Origin: CBDHDN01 sp965261585
Lineage (GTDB): Bacteria; Pseudomonadota; Alphaproteobacteria; UBA6615
DNA length: 64,000 bases
Assembly: GCA_965261585.1 (NCBI GenBank)
Contig: CBDHDN010000015.1
Span: forward strand, 1-64,000
Direction: 5' to 3'
In this document: in pieces, positions 1 through 10,354 of the stretch
Position numbering within the stretch: position 1 is the first letter of the stretch
Layout: every line of letters begins with the position of its first letter
Program-made: the position numbers and the translations under genes
Notes under the pieces: model-generated
What the model was told of the DNA's origin: nothing
The model's database searches: none
The model's input: only the letters and a program-made list of their open reading frames with translations

Positions 1-850
1 TCACGCCAAGCAGCGCCCACACGTCGAAGCGCATGATCTCCGCCGGCACCGGCAGCGGCGTGATCGCCGCGACGCCGCCGGCGATGCCGAGCAGGTTGAA
101 GATGTTGCTGCCAAGCACGTTGCCCAGGGCAACGTCGCCATGGCCGCGTGAGCTGGCCACGACGACCGTCGCCAGCTCGGGCAGGCTGGTGCCCAGCGCG
201 ACCAGGGTCAGCCCGATGACCGCCTCCGAGACACCGAGCAGACGGGCAACGCCGGTGCCGCCGCGCACCAACAGCTCGGCGCCAAGGACGATGCCGCCGA
301 GCCCGGCGACGAGCAGCAGGATCGTGACCCACAAACGCCCCGGCGCTGCCTCATCGACCTCGGCCGCGCCACGGTGAGCCGCATCGCGCTGGGCGTGAAC
401 CGCATTGCGCTCGGCCCGATAGGACCAGACGAGGTAGCCGGCCAGCGCTGCCAGCAGGATCAGCCCATGCCAGACGCCCAGGCCGCCGAGCGCGGCCAGG
501 GCAATGAACAGCGCCGTGGCGCCAAGCGTCACCACGGCGTCGCGGCTGATCGCCTGGGGCGCGCAGCGGATCGGCCGCAGCACCACCGCGACGCCGAGGA
601 TCAGCAGCATGTTCGCCATATTGCTGCCGACGACGTTGCCGACGGCCATCGCCGGCGTGCCCTCCAGGGCGGCGGTGAGCGACGTGACGAACTCGGGCGC
701 CGAGGTGCCGAAGGCGATGACGGTGAGGCCGATGATCAGCTGCGACAAGCCAAACCGCCGCGCCAGCCGCACCGCCCCACGCACCAGATAGTCCGCGCTG
801 AACAGCAGCAGGGCCAGGCCGATGGCGGTCTGCACGAGGGAGATCAGCAC
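1..850 (-). CDS. Calcium/sodium antiporter, CaCA family (partial, runs off left edge)
   Basis: An integral membrane cation/Ca2+ exchanger that would exchange Ca2+ for Na+ or H+ across the inner membrane. The reverse-strand translation is strongly hydrophobic and carries both alpha repeats of the family: the first has GTSAPE followed by GNVVGSN, the second GTSLPE followed by GNVLGSN. An acidic, charged cytoplasmic loop (residues ERNAVHAQRDAAHRG onward) separates the two halves, as in YrbG-type exchangers. The likely start is GTG at 850 (VLISLVQTAIGL); no ATG fits nearby, so the exact start is uncertain. The C-terminus lies outside the window. It begins about 50 bp after uvrB on the same strand and could be co-transcribed with it. 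Confidence 0.88.
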   Translation of the reverse strand, partial: MLISLVQTAIGLALLLFSADYLVRGAVRLARRFGLSQLIIGLTVIAFGTSAPEFVTSLTAALEGTPAMAVGNVVGSNMANMLLILGVAVVLRPIRCAPQAISRDAVVTLGATALFIALAALGGLGVWHGLILLAALAGYLVWSYRAERNAVHAQRDAAHRGAAEVDEAAPGRLWVTILLLVAGLGGIVLGAELLVRGGTGVARLLGVSEAVIGLTLVALGTSLPELATVVVASSRGHGDVALGNVLGSNIFNLLGIAGGVAAITPLPVPAEIMRFDVWALLGV

Positions 851-901
851 GCCGTGGGGCCTCCGGCCGAAGTCGTCGAGGCGGGTTTGCGGGTGGCGGG
901 A

Positions 902-3112
<2,211 letters not shown>

Positions 3113-3364
3113 GGGTTCCTATATAGAGGGCCCTCGGGCCGACGGAAAGCCGGCCCAGCCGGCTTACAGCCAGGATGTGGCAGTAGTGGCGGCTAGTCGG
3201 ATCGCGCGCGCTGGGCGCGGCTATCCCCCATCGTCATCCTCGTGGCTGACATGCTTGACACGAGGGTCCATGCAGCGGTGCGCACGGGCTCTTGAGCCCG
3301 GCTCGTGGAATGGGTCCTCGAAGCAAGTCCGAGGACGACAGTTTCTGGTGTCAGGTGACGGGGA
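3113..3364. other. Intergenic region with hairpin and dispersed repeat
   Basis: No gene is visible in these 252 bp. A perfect 8-bp hairpin (AAGCCGGC, loop CCA, GCCGGCTT) lies at 3147-3165, just upstream of uvrB. A second, longer inverted repeat has arms CGTCATCCTCG at 3232-3242 and CGAGGACGACA at 3330-3340. Repeats with the CGTCATCCTCG arm are commonly dispersed in alphaproteobacterial genomes; a relative occurs at 37165-37195 in this window. Confidence 0.6.
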
Positions 3365-4048
3365 TCAGGAGCGGCCGAACACGCGGCGGGCGCTGAGGCC
3401 GAGGTGGAAGTGGTTGGCGTGGGCGCGGTCGAAGTCCGGCGTCAGCACGGTCGTGAAGTGCCGGTGGGCCAGGCCGGCGATGGTGTGCAGGAACGCGCCC
3501 GTGGCGTCGGCGCGCAGCGCGATGCGGGACGTCAGCGACGGCCAGCCGTCGAGCACGCTGATATGGCGGCCGTCCGCCAGCTCGAACGCGTTGATGTCGA
3601 TCGCCAATGCAGAAGCGTGCTGGCTGGGCGGCCCGGCGGTCCGGCCGCGGATCCGGCGGCAGGCGAACGTGCCGAGGTGGTGGATGCGCTCGACCGGCGC
3701 CCCCAGATGGCGCTGCGCGGCGGGCGCGACGACGTGGCTGGCATAGCCCTGGACAGCCAGGGCCAGGCGGCAGTTCGCCGTGAACGGCTGGGCCAGGCCG
3801 ATCTCGGCGAGCCGGGTGACCCGGACAACGTTGCGGACGTGGCAGCTGTCGCCGGTCTTGAAGTCGCCGAGCCGCTCGAACTCGACGCCGGCCTTGCGCA
3901 ACGCCGCGGTACAGGCCGGCCCGTCGATCCCAGCCTCGAGGGGCCGCGAGCCGGGCCGGCGCGTGGCGATGGGCGTCCCGGCGACGACCGCAAGGGCGGC
4001 GAGGAGGCCGCCCGTGACGGCCCAGCTCAACATGTCGCGCCGGTCCAT
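3365..4048 (-). CDS. Extensin-like family protein (Extensin_C domain)
   Basis: A secreted or periplasmic protein of the bacterial extensin-like family, whose biochemical role is poorly defined. The chosen start (4048, MDRRDMLSWAVTGG) gives 227 residues, an Arg-Arg N-terminus and a hydrophobic signal/anchor (LLAALAVVA), and has an AAGGA ribosome site 8 nt upstream; a start at 4144 would add a low-complexity tail. Family features are visible: paired cysteines (CTAALRKAG; CHVRN; NCRLALAVQG; FACRRI), the SQHASALAIDI block and the terminal HANHFHLGLS block, which resembles the metal-site histidines of peptidase-like LAS/VanY folds. It stands alone between uvrB and the aminotransferase, which is divergent from it. 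Confidence 0.85.
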   Translation of the reverse strand: MDRRDMLSWAVTGGLLAALAVVAGTPIATRRPGSRPLEAGIDGPACTAALRKAGVEFERLGDFKTGDSCHVRNVVRVTRLAEIGLAQPFTANCRLALAVQGYASHVVAPAAQRHLGAPVERIHHLGTFACRRIRGRTAGPPSQHASALAIDINAFELADGRHISVLDGWPSLTSRIALRADATGAFLHTIAGLAHRHFTTVLTPDFDRAHANHFHLGLSARRVFGRS

Positions 4049-4290
4049 CTTCAAAGTCCTTGGTTCACGGGCCTTGTCCCCTTGGGCATTGGCCCGGGGG
4101 CTGCATCCGCCGTTTGTGGGCGATTTCCTTGAATGTCCGTTCAATTACCATACAAATGGGGCGAATTTTCGGTCGCTGTTTGGGTTCGCTTGCGTCGCTT
4201 GACGCCGCCCTGGCGGCTGCCTTGCGCCAGGGGTGGGCGCGGGTTTAGGGTCGGCCCCGTTCCGCCGCCAGCCCTCCGGGAGTAGCGCCG

Positions 4291-5496
4291 ATGGCCATGA
4301 TCGCCGACCGCCTCAGCCGCATCAAGCCGTCGCCGACAATCGCGGTCACGACGAAGGCGCAGGAGCTGCGTGCCGCCGGCCGCGACGTCATCGGCCTGGG
4401 CGCCGGCGAGCCCGATTTCGACACGCCGGAGCACATCAAGCAGGCGGCCTACGAGGCGATCCAGGCGGGCCATACCAAATACGCGCCGGTCGCCGGCATC
4501 CCGGCGCTGCGCGAGGCGATCGTCGCCAAGCTGAAGCGCGACAACGGCCTCGACTACCGGGTCGACCAGATCACCGTCGGTTGCGGCGGCAAGCAGACGA
4601 TCTACAACGCCCTGATGGCGTCGCTGAACCCGGGTGACGAGGTCATCATTCCGGCGCCCTATTGGGTCTCATATCCGGACATCACGCTGCTGGCGGAAGG
4701 CACGCCGGTGTTCGTCGACTGCCCGGCCGAGAACGACTTCAAGCTGACGGCCGAGCAGCTCGAGGCGGCGATCACGGCGCGGACGAAGTGGCTGATCCTC
4801 AACTCGCCGTCGAACCCGACGGGCGAGGCCTACAGCCGCGACGAGCTTGCGACCCTGGCGGCCGTACTGGTCCGCCACCCGCAGGTCTGGGTCATGACCG
4901 ACGACATGTACGAGAAGATCGTCTACGACGGCTACTCGTTTCACACCATCGCCGAGGGCGAGCCGGCGCTCTATGGGCGCACGCTGACCCTCAACGGCGT
5001 GTCCAAGGCCTACGCGATGACGGGGTGGCGCGTCGGCTATGCCGCCGGCGACGCCGATTTGATCAAGGCGATGAACAAGATCCAGTCGCAGGCGACGACC
5101 AGCACGTCGACGATCAGCCAGCACGCCGCGGTCGCCGCGCTCAACGGACCGCACGATTTCATCGCCGCGCACAACCGCGCGTTCAAGGAGCGCCGCGATC
5201 TCGTCGTGTCGATGCTGAACCAGGCCTCGGGCCTGACCTGCAGCCGGCCGGTCGGCGCCTTCTACGTCTACCCGTCGTGCGCCGGGACGATCGGCAAGCG
5301 CACGCCCCAGGGGCAAACGATCGACGATGACGGGGCCTTCGTCACGTATCTGCTGGAGGCGGAGGGCGTTGCCTGCGTGCACGGCGCGGCGTTCGGCCTG
5401 TCGCCCCATTTCCGGATCTCCTACGCCACGTCGACCACGGCGCTGGAGGAGGCCTGCCGCCGCATCCAACGGGGCTGCGCCGCCCTGCAGGGGTGA
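4291..5496 (+). CDS. aatA: Aspartate aminotransferase, PLP fold type I
   Basis: Pyridoxal-phosphate aminotransferase moving the amino group of aspartate to 2-oxoglutarate. The 401-residue length fits the I-beta subfamily. Visible landmarks are GLGAGEPDFDTP near the N-terminus, YAPVAGIPALREA, NSPSNPTG (cofactor-contacting Asn), the Schiff-base lysine at about residue 239 in VSKAYAMTGWRVGY, and FRISYATS with the arginine that holds the substrate carboxylate. GGGAG lies about 9 nt before the ATG; a second ATG two codons later is also possible. The gene stands alone. Some alphaproteobacterial members also use prephenate, which cannot be judged from sequence alone. Confidence 0.92.
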   Translation: MAMIADRLSRIKPSPTIAVTTKAQELRAAGRDVIGLGAGEPDFDTPEHIKQAAYEAIQAGHTKYAPVAGIPALREAIVAKLKRDNGLDYRVDQITVGCGGKQTIYNALMASLNPGDEVIIPAPYWVSYPDITLLAEGTPVFVDCPAENDFKLTAEQLEAAITARTKWLILNSPSNPTGEAYSRDELATLAAVLVRHPQVWVMTDDMYEKIVYDGYSFHTIAEGEPALYGRTLTLNGVSKAYAMTGWRVGYAAGDADLIKAMNKIQSQATTSTSTISQHAAVAALNGPHDFIAAHNRAFKERRDLVVSMLNQASGLTCSRPVGAFYVYPSCAGTIGKRTPQGQTIDDDGAFVTYLLEAEGVACVHGAAFGLSPHFRISYATSTTALEEACRRIQRGCAALQG

Positions 5497-5579
5497 GCCC
5501 CGGCCGAGCGTGGCGCCACCACGGCGGCTCATGACGCTTTCACGCTGGACTTCCCGGGGGCCAAGATGAAACCATGGCG

Positions 5580-5603
5580 GAGCCGGATGCGCGGGTCCGG
5601 CTC
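5580..5603 (+). promoter_or_regulatory. Perfect 8-bp hairpin in the EF-G paralog leader
   Basis: Arms GAGCCGGA and TCCGGCTC enclose an 8-nt loop, ending about 33 nt before the ATG at 5637 and just upstream of a strong AGGAGAGGA ribosome site. It is followed by AAATAAC rather than a T-run. It could be an inefficient terminator for the upstream aminotransferase or a leader structure of the EF-G-like gene. No function is shown. Confidence 0.4.
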
Positions 5604-5636
5604 AAATAACAACCGATATGTGAGGAGAGGAATGTC

Positions 5637-7667
5637 ATGGGGGAAACGGCCTTGGCCCCTCGCTGCGCGGCGCTTGTAGGGACGTATCTCAGCGGCAAGA
5701 CGACGCTGCTGGAGTCCATGCTGTTCGCCGTCGGCGCGACGAACCGGAAGGGCTCGACGAAGGAGGGCAATACGGTCGGCGACAGCAGCCAGGAGGCGCG
5801 CGAGCGGCATATGAGCGTCGAGGTCTCGGTCGCGTCCTGCCAGTACCTGGACGACGACTGGACGCTGCTCGACTGCCCTGGCTCCATCGAGTTCGGCCAG
5901 GACCCGATCAACGCCGTCGCCGTTGCCGATGTCGCCATCGTCGTCTGTGAGCCCGACCCGGGCAAGGCGCAGGGGTTGGCGCCCCTGTTCAAATTTCTCG
6001 CCGACCACGACGTGCCGCACATGGTGTTCATCAACAAGATGGACAACCCGACGGCGCGTGTCAGCGAGGTGCTGGAGGCCCTGCAGGCGGTCTCGCAGAA
6101 GCCGCTGCTGCTGCGCCAGGTGCCGATCCGCAACGACGAGGCGATGACCGGCTATGTCGACGTCATCAGCGAGCGCGCGTACGCCTACAAGGAGGGCGAG
6201 CCGTCGGCGCTGATCCAGCTGCCGGACGCGGTGAAGGAGGACGAGCAGCAGGCCCGCCAGGAGCTGTTGGAGGCGCTGGCGGATTTCGACGACACATTGC
6301 TTGAGCAGTTGCTCGAGGACGTCGTTCCCGACACCGCCGACATCTATGCTCGCTTGCAGGCCAGCGTGGCCGACGACGACGTCGTCCCGGTGCTGCTCGG
6401 CAGCGGCGAGACGCAGAGCGGCGTCAAGCGCCTGTGGAAGGCGCTGCGCCACGACGTGCCGGCGGCCGGCCAAACGGCCGCGCGCTGGGGCCACAGCGGC
6501 GACGACTTGGCGATCCGCGTCTTCAAGACCTACCACGCGCCCCACGCCGGCAAGCTGTCGATCGGGCGCGTGTGGACCGGCAGCGTCGCCGAGGGCCAGA
6601 CGTTGGGCGACCTCAGGGTCAGCGGCCTCTACCGCCTGGTCGGCCTGAACCAGGAGAAGATCGACCAGGCGGGGCCGGGCAGCGTCGTCGCCCTGGGCCG
6701 CATGGATCCGGTGCAGACCGGCGACCTGATCACCGCGGGCAGCCGTCAGGAGGCCGCCGCGGGGTGGCCGGCGCCGCTCGCCCCGGTCTACTCCTTCGCG
6801 ATCTCCGCCGACAAGCGCGAGGACGAGGTGAAGCTGTCCGCCGCGGTGCAGAAGCTGGTCGAGGAGGACCCGTCCTATCGCATGGAGGTCAACGCCGACA
6901 CCCACGAGATGGTGCTGTGGGGCCAGGGCGAGATCCATCTCGCCGTCGGCATCGACCGCCTGCGCAACAAATACAAGGTGGGCGTCAGCGGCCGCCGCCC
7001 GCAGGTCGCCTACAAGGAGACGATCCGCAAGCCGGTGGACCAGCACGCGCGCCACAAGAAGCAGTCCGGCGGCCACGGCCAGTTCGGCGACGTCAAGGTC
7101 GAGATCAAGCCGCTGCCGCGCGGCCAGGGCTTCGAGTTCTCCGATCGCGTCGTCGGCGGCTCGGTGCCGCGCCAGTACATTCCCTCGGTCGAGGCCGGCG
7201 TGCGCGAATACCTGAAGCGCGGCCCGCTGGGCTTCCCGATCGTCGATGTCGCCGTCTGCCTCTATGACGGCCAGTACCACTCGGTCGACAGCTCCGACAT
7301 GGCGTTCCGGACGGCGGCGGCGCTGGCGATGCGCGAAGGCATGCCCCAGGCCGGCCCGGTGCTGCTCGAGCCGATCTTCAAGGTGCGGGTCAACGTGCCG
7401 ACCGACCACGCCAGCAAGGCGACGAACCTGGTGAGCGGCCGGCGCGGCCAGATCCTCGGCATGGGCGCGCTCGAGGGCTGGTCGGGCTGGGACACGGTCG
7501 ACGCCTACATGCCCCAGGCCGAGCTACACGACCTGATCATCGAGCTGCGCTCGGCAACCCAGGGCGCCGGCGGCTTCGAGTTCGAGTTCGACCACCTGTC
7601 CGAGCTGACCGGCAAGCAGGCCGACGACGTCGTCGCCCGGCGCAAGGAAGCGCTGGAGGCGGCCTAG
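5637..7667 (+). CDS. Elongation factor G-like translational GTPase (paralog)
   Basis: A 676-residue member of the EF-G/TetM superfamily, not the canonical fusA product. G1 is GTYLSGKT (residues 15-22), G3 is DCPGS (79-83), G4 is NKMD (133-136). Domain II, III, IV and V blocks follow, with the VGGSVPRQYIPSVEAGV segment of domain IV and a C-terminal domain V (LVSGRRGQILGM). In EF-G and EF-Tu the G3 motif reads DxPGH and the histidine positions the catalytic water; here serine replaces it, so GTP hydrolysis may be slow or differently triggered. The ribosome site AGGAGAGGA is strong. The TAG stop lies within CTAG (7664-7667), exactly where an IS1380-type element was inserted. Target process is unknown. 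Confidence 0.87.
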   Translation: MGETALAPRCAALVGTYLSGKTTLLESMLFAVGATNRKGSTKEGNTVGDSSQEARERHMSVEVSVASCQYLDDDWTLLDCPGSIEFGQDPINAVAVADVAIVVCEPDPGKAQGLAPLFKFLADHDVPHMVFINKMDNPTARVSEVLEALQAVSQKPLLLRQVPIRNDEAMTGYVDVISERAYAYKEGEPSALIQLPDAVKEDEQQARQELLEALADFDDTLLEQLLEDVVPDTADIYARLQASVADDDVVPVLLGSGETQSGVKRLWKALRHDVPAAGQTAARWGHSGDDLAIRVFKTYHAPHAGKLSIGRVWTGSVAEGQTLGDLRVSGLYRLVGLNQEKIDQAGPGSVVALGRMDPVQTGDLITAGSRQEAAAGWPAPLAPVYSFAISADKREDEVKLSAAVQKLVEEDPSYRMEVNADTHEMVLWGQGEIHLAVGIDRLRNKYKVGVSGRRPQVAYKETIRKPVDQHARHKKQSGGHGQFGDVKVEIKPLPRGQGFEFSDRVVGGSVPRQYIPSVEAGVREYLKRGPLGFPIVDVAVCLYDGQYHSVDSSDMAFRTAAALAMREGMPQAGPVLLEPIFKVRVNVPTDHASKATNLVSGRRGQILGMGALEGWSGWDTVDAYMPQAELHDLIIELRSATQGAGGFEFEFDHLSELTGKQADDVVARRKEALEAA

Positions 7668-8337
7668 CCCGGATATTTCATGATGCGAATGATTGTGTCC
7701 TGTTGGGCCGGTCATCTGTCTCGAATGAGGCGAATCGGGACGGGTTTTGACCGGGGTTCATGGCCGCGGTGCAGGAGCGAAGCATTACGGTGTTCGGTGG
7801 CGGCGAGCGGTCGCGTTTACTGGTTGCCGCGGCACGGCATTGGGATCGTGTAAGGGACCGAAGGGGCGGCCGCTATCCTGGTTCGAGCCTGGTGGCGACC
7901 AGTGTGAACAGGGCCTGATCGGGACAGGCCGAGGAGAGCAGGAAGCGGACCCGACGGGTGTTGCGGATGACGACGGCGCCGATCTTGAGCAAGCGCAGGC
8001 GGATCGTGCCGACCTGGGCGCGGGCGGCCTCGGTGCCGGCGAGGCCGAAGCGCCGGATCGCCGTCATCAGCACGTAGGCGAGACTGGCCAGGAGCAGGCG
8101 GAACTGGTTCGGCCACCAGCGATGGGCCGAGGTGCGGTCAGAGAACAGCTCGAACTGCTCCTTGATGCGGTTCTCCATGTCGCCGCGGGCACAGTAGAGC
8201 ATGTCGTAGAGCGCCATGCCGTCACCGGCGAGGCTGGTCACCACGAAGCGCGGGTTGGCGCCGCGGGCGGTGTGTTCTAGGCGCGCGATGACGCGCCGCT
8301 CGCGGTTCCACGTCCCGGCGCCATAGCGGAGTTCGGC
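7668..8337. mobile_element. Truncated IS1380-type element (3' 670 bp)
   Basis: This segment is nearly identical, without indels, to 27892-28561 of the full element further right. It begins with the same terminal sequence CCCGGATATTTCATG directly after CTAG and stops abruptly at 8337 inside the transposase gene. The other end and its target duplication are missing, so a later deletion removed about 930 bp of the element. Because the outer end is intact, the insertion point overlaps the stop codon of the EF-G-like gene. Confidence 0.93.
7873..8337 (-). pseudogene. IS1380-type transposase, C-terminal fragment
   Basis: The last ~155 codons of the transposase found complete at 28097-29407, with only minor differences (for example MENRIKEQ versus MENLIKEQ). 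The reading frame continues past 8337 into unrelated DNA to 8424, producing a meaningless N-terminus. It lacks the catalytic DDE residues upstream and should be inactive. Confidence 0.9.
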
Positions 8338-8634
8338 TGGGCCGCTCGCCCTGCCGACAGCCGGCCCAACCGGCGCCAGCATCGACGATGGCCGCACGGG
8401 CCAGCACATCGCCCCAGCGAGCAAAAACGGGGCATAGAACGCATCGGACGCTCCTCGACCGCGCAGCGCGATTGGCCCCTATTCTCGCGAAGGCGAACCC
8501 GCCTGGCACGTTCTATGGGAGCTTCGGTGCTCCCAAGGGTCTAATCCGACCAGGACCGGCACGGGGGAAACGTCAAGGCTGCATCCCGCCGCAGGGCCGC
8601 TCCCGGTTCGGGCGCCTCAACAGGAGACCGACCC
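8338..8634. other. Non-coding stretch upstream of the acetolactate-synthase-like gene
   Basis: About 300 bp between the truncated IS and the next gene. No convincing coding sequence was found in any frame. It probably contains the promoter for the downstream cluster, but no clear -35/-10 pair could be assigned. AACAGGAGACC just before 8635 is the ribosome site. Confidence 0.5.
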
Positions 8635-10317
8635 ATGGCCTCGATCGAAAAGCGACCCGCACCCGGGCCGACCGCCCCGCGAAAAGCCTCGGACCTGTTC
8701 GTCGACGCGCTGGAAAACGAAGAGGTCGAGTACGTCTTCGCGGTTCCGGGCGAGGAAAACCTTGACCTGCTGGAGTCGCTCAGGAAATCGAGCATCCGCG
8801 TCGTGCTCACCCGCCACGAGCAGGGTGCGGGCTTCATGGCCGCGACCTACGGCCGCCTGACCGGTCGCGCGGGCGTCTGTATGGCGACGCTGGGCCCGGG
8901 CGCCACCAATTTGGTGACCCCGGCGGCCTATGCCCAACTCGGCGCCTTTCCGCTGGTCATGATCACCGGGCAGAAACCGATCAAGAAATCGAAGCAGGGC
9001 CGGTTCCAGATCGGCGACGTGGTTCGGCTCATGGAGCCGACGACCAAGTCGTCCAAGCAGATGGTGCACGGCAACACGATCCCCGCCCTGGTCCGCGAGG
9101 CTTTCCGGCTCGCCGAAGAGGAGCGCCCCGGGGCGTGCCTGCTCGAGCTGCCGGAGGACGTCGCCGCCGAGGATACCGATGCGCCTTTGATCGCCCCCCA
9201 TCCGCGGATTTATGCGATGGCGTCCGACGCGGCGATCGGGCAGGCGGTGCGATCGATCCGCGATGCGCGGCACCCGCTGGCCCTGATCGGGGCGGGCGCC
9301 AACCGCAAGGACGCGTGCGAGGCAATCGATGAGTTCGTGCACGCGACCGGACTCCCGTTCTTTGCCACCCAGATGGGCAAGGGTGTCGTGGACGAGCGCA
9401 GCCCGCTCTGTCTCGGCACCGCGGCATTGTCCGATGGCGACTACATCCACTGCGCCATCGATCGCGCCGATTTGGTGATCAATATCGGCCACGATGTGGT
9501 CGAGAAAGCGCCGTTTCTCATGGAGCCCGGCGGCAAGACGGTGGTTCACGTCAATTACCGCTCGGCCCAGGTCGATCAGGTCTATTTCCCCCAGGTCGAG
9601 GTTGTCGGCGACCTCGCCACGTCGGTCCGCCGGCTGTGCGCGGGGACCGGCCGGATCGACGCCGACCTCGACTATTTCCTGCGTGTGAAGGTCGAGATCG
9701 ACGGGCACATCGCGGAGGGCGCCGGCGATGATCGCTTCCCGATGATCCCGCAGCGGCTGGTCGCGGATGTCAGGCGGGTGATGGACGAGCACGACGTCAT
9801 CGCGCTGGACAACGGCGTGTACAAGATCTGGTTCGCGCGCAACTACCCGGCCTATCGCCCCAACACGGTCCTACTCGACAATGCGCTCGCCACAATGGGC
9901 GCGGGCCTGCCCTCGGCGATGGCGGCCTCGATGCTGTGTCCCGGCCGGCGGGTGATGGCAATCTGCGGCGACGGCGGCTTCATGATGAACAGCCAGGAGA
10001 TCGAGACCGCGATCCGGCTGGGGCTGAACCTCGTCGTGCTCGTCCTCGATGACGGCGCCTACGGCATGATCCGTTGGAAGCAACAGCAGGCCGGCTTCTC
10101 GGACTGGGGCCTGGAGTTCGGCAATCCCGACTTCGTGGCCTACGCCGTGAGTTACGGCGCCGCGGCGCGTCGGATCGAGCGTGCCGAAGACCTCGTGCCC
10201 GCGCTCGAGGGTGCCTTCGCGGCCGGCGGCGTCCACCTGATCGACCTGCCGGTCGACTACTCGGAGAACTCGCGCGTCCTCATCGACGAGCTGCAGCAGA
10301 AGGTGTGCCTGCTCTGA
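8635..10317 (+). CDS. Acetolactate synthase large-subunit-like ThDP enzyme
   Basis: Thiamine-diphosphate enzyme of the acetohydroxyacid synthase/pyruvate oxidase family; the likely reaction is condensation of two pyruvates to acetolactate. The 560 residues show the family order: N-terminal PYR domain with the activating glutamate in VPGEENLDLLESL and RHEQGAGFMA, a central domain, and a C-terminal PP domain with the ThDP/Mg motif GDGGFMMNS from about residue 445. No small regulatory subunit gene follows, which fits a catabolic, AlsS-like role rather than branched-chain biosynthesis. AGGAG precedes the ATG. It is followed within 40 bp by an aldehyde dehydrogenase, and a joint role in carbonyl metabolism is inferred. 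Substrate specificity is not certain; other ThDP lyases share this architecture. Confidence 0.8.
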   Translation: MASIEKRPAPGPTAPRKASDLFVDALENEEVEYVFAVPGEENLDLLESLRKSSIRVVLTRHEQGAGFMAATYGRLTGRAGVCMATLGPGATNLVTPAAYAQLGAFPLVMITGQKPIKKSKQGRFQIGDVVRLMEPTTKSSKQMVHGNTIPALVREAFRLAEEERPGACLLELPEDVAAEDTDAPLIAPHPRIYAMASDAAIGQAVRSIRDARHPLALIGAGANRKDACEAIDEFVHATGLPFFATQMGKGVVDERSPLCLGTAALSDGDYIHCAIDRADLVINIGHDVVEKAPFLMEPGGKTVVHVNYRSAQVDQVYFPQVEVVGDLATSVRRLCAGTGRIDADLDYFLRVKVEIDGHIAEGAGDDRFPMIPQRLVADVRRVMDEHDVIALDNGVYKIWFARNYPAYRPNTVLLDNALATMGAGLPSAMAASMLCPGRRVMAICGDGGFMMNSQEIETAIRLGLNLVVLVLDDGAYGMIRWKQQQAGFSDWGLEFGNPDFVAYAVSYGAAARRIERAEDLVPALEGAFAAGGVHLIDLPVDYSENSRVLIDELQQKVCLL

Positions 10318-10354
10318 CACCGACCATCGCGCCCGACAGATCGGATTATCGTCC

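Noticed and set aside
5529..7409. 626-codon reverse-strand frame opposite the EF-G-like gene
   Set aside because: Antisense of a well-supported gene; no motif seen.
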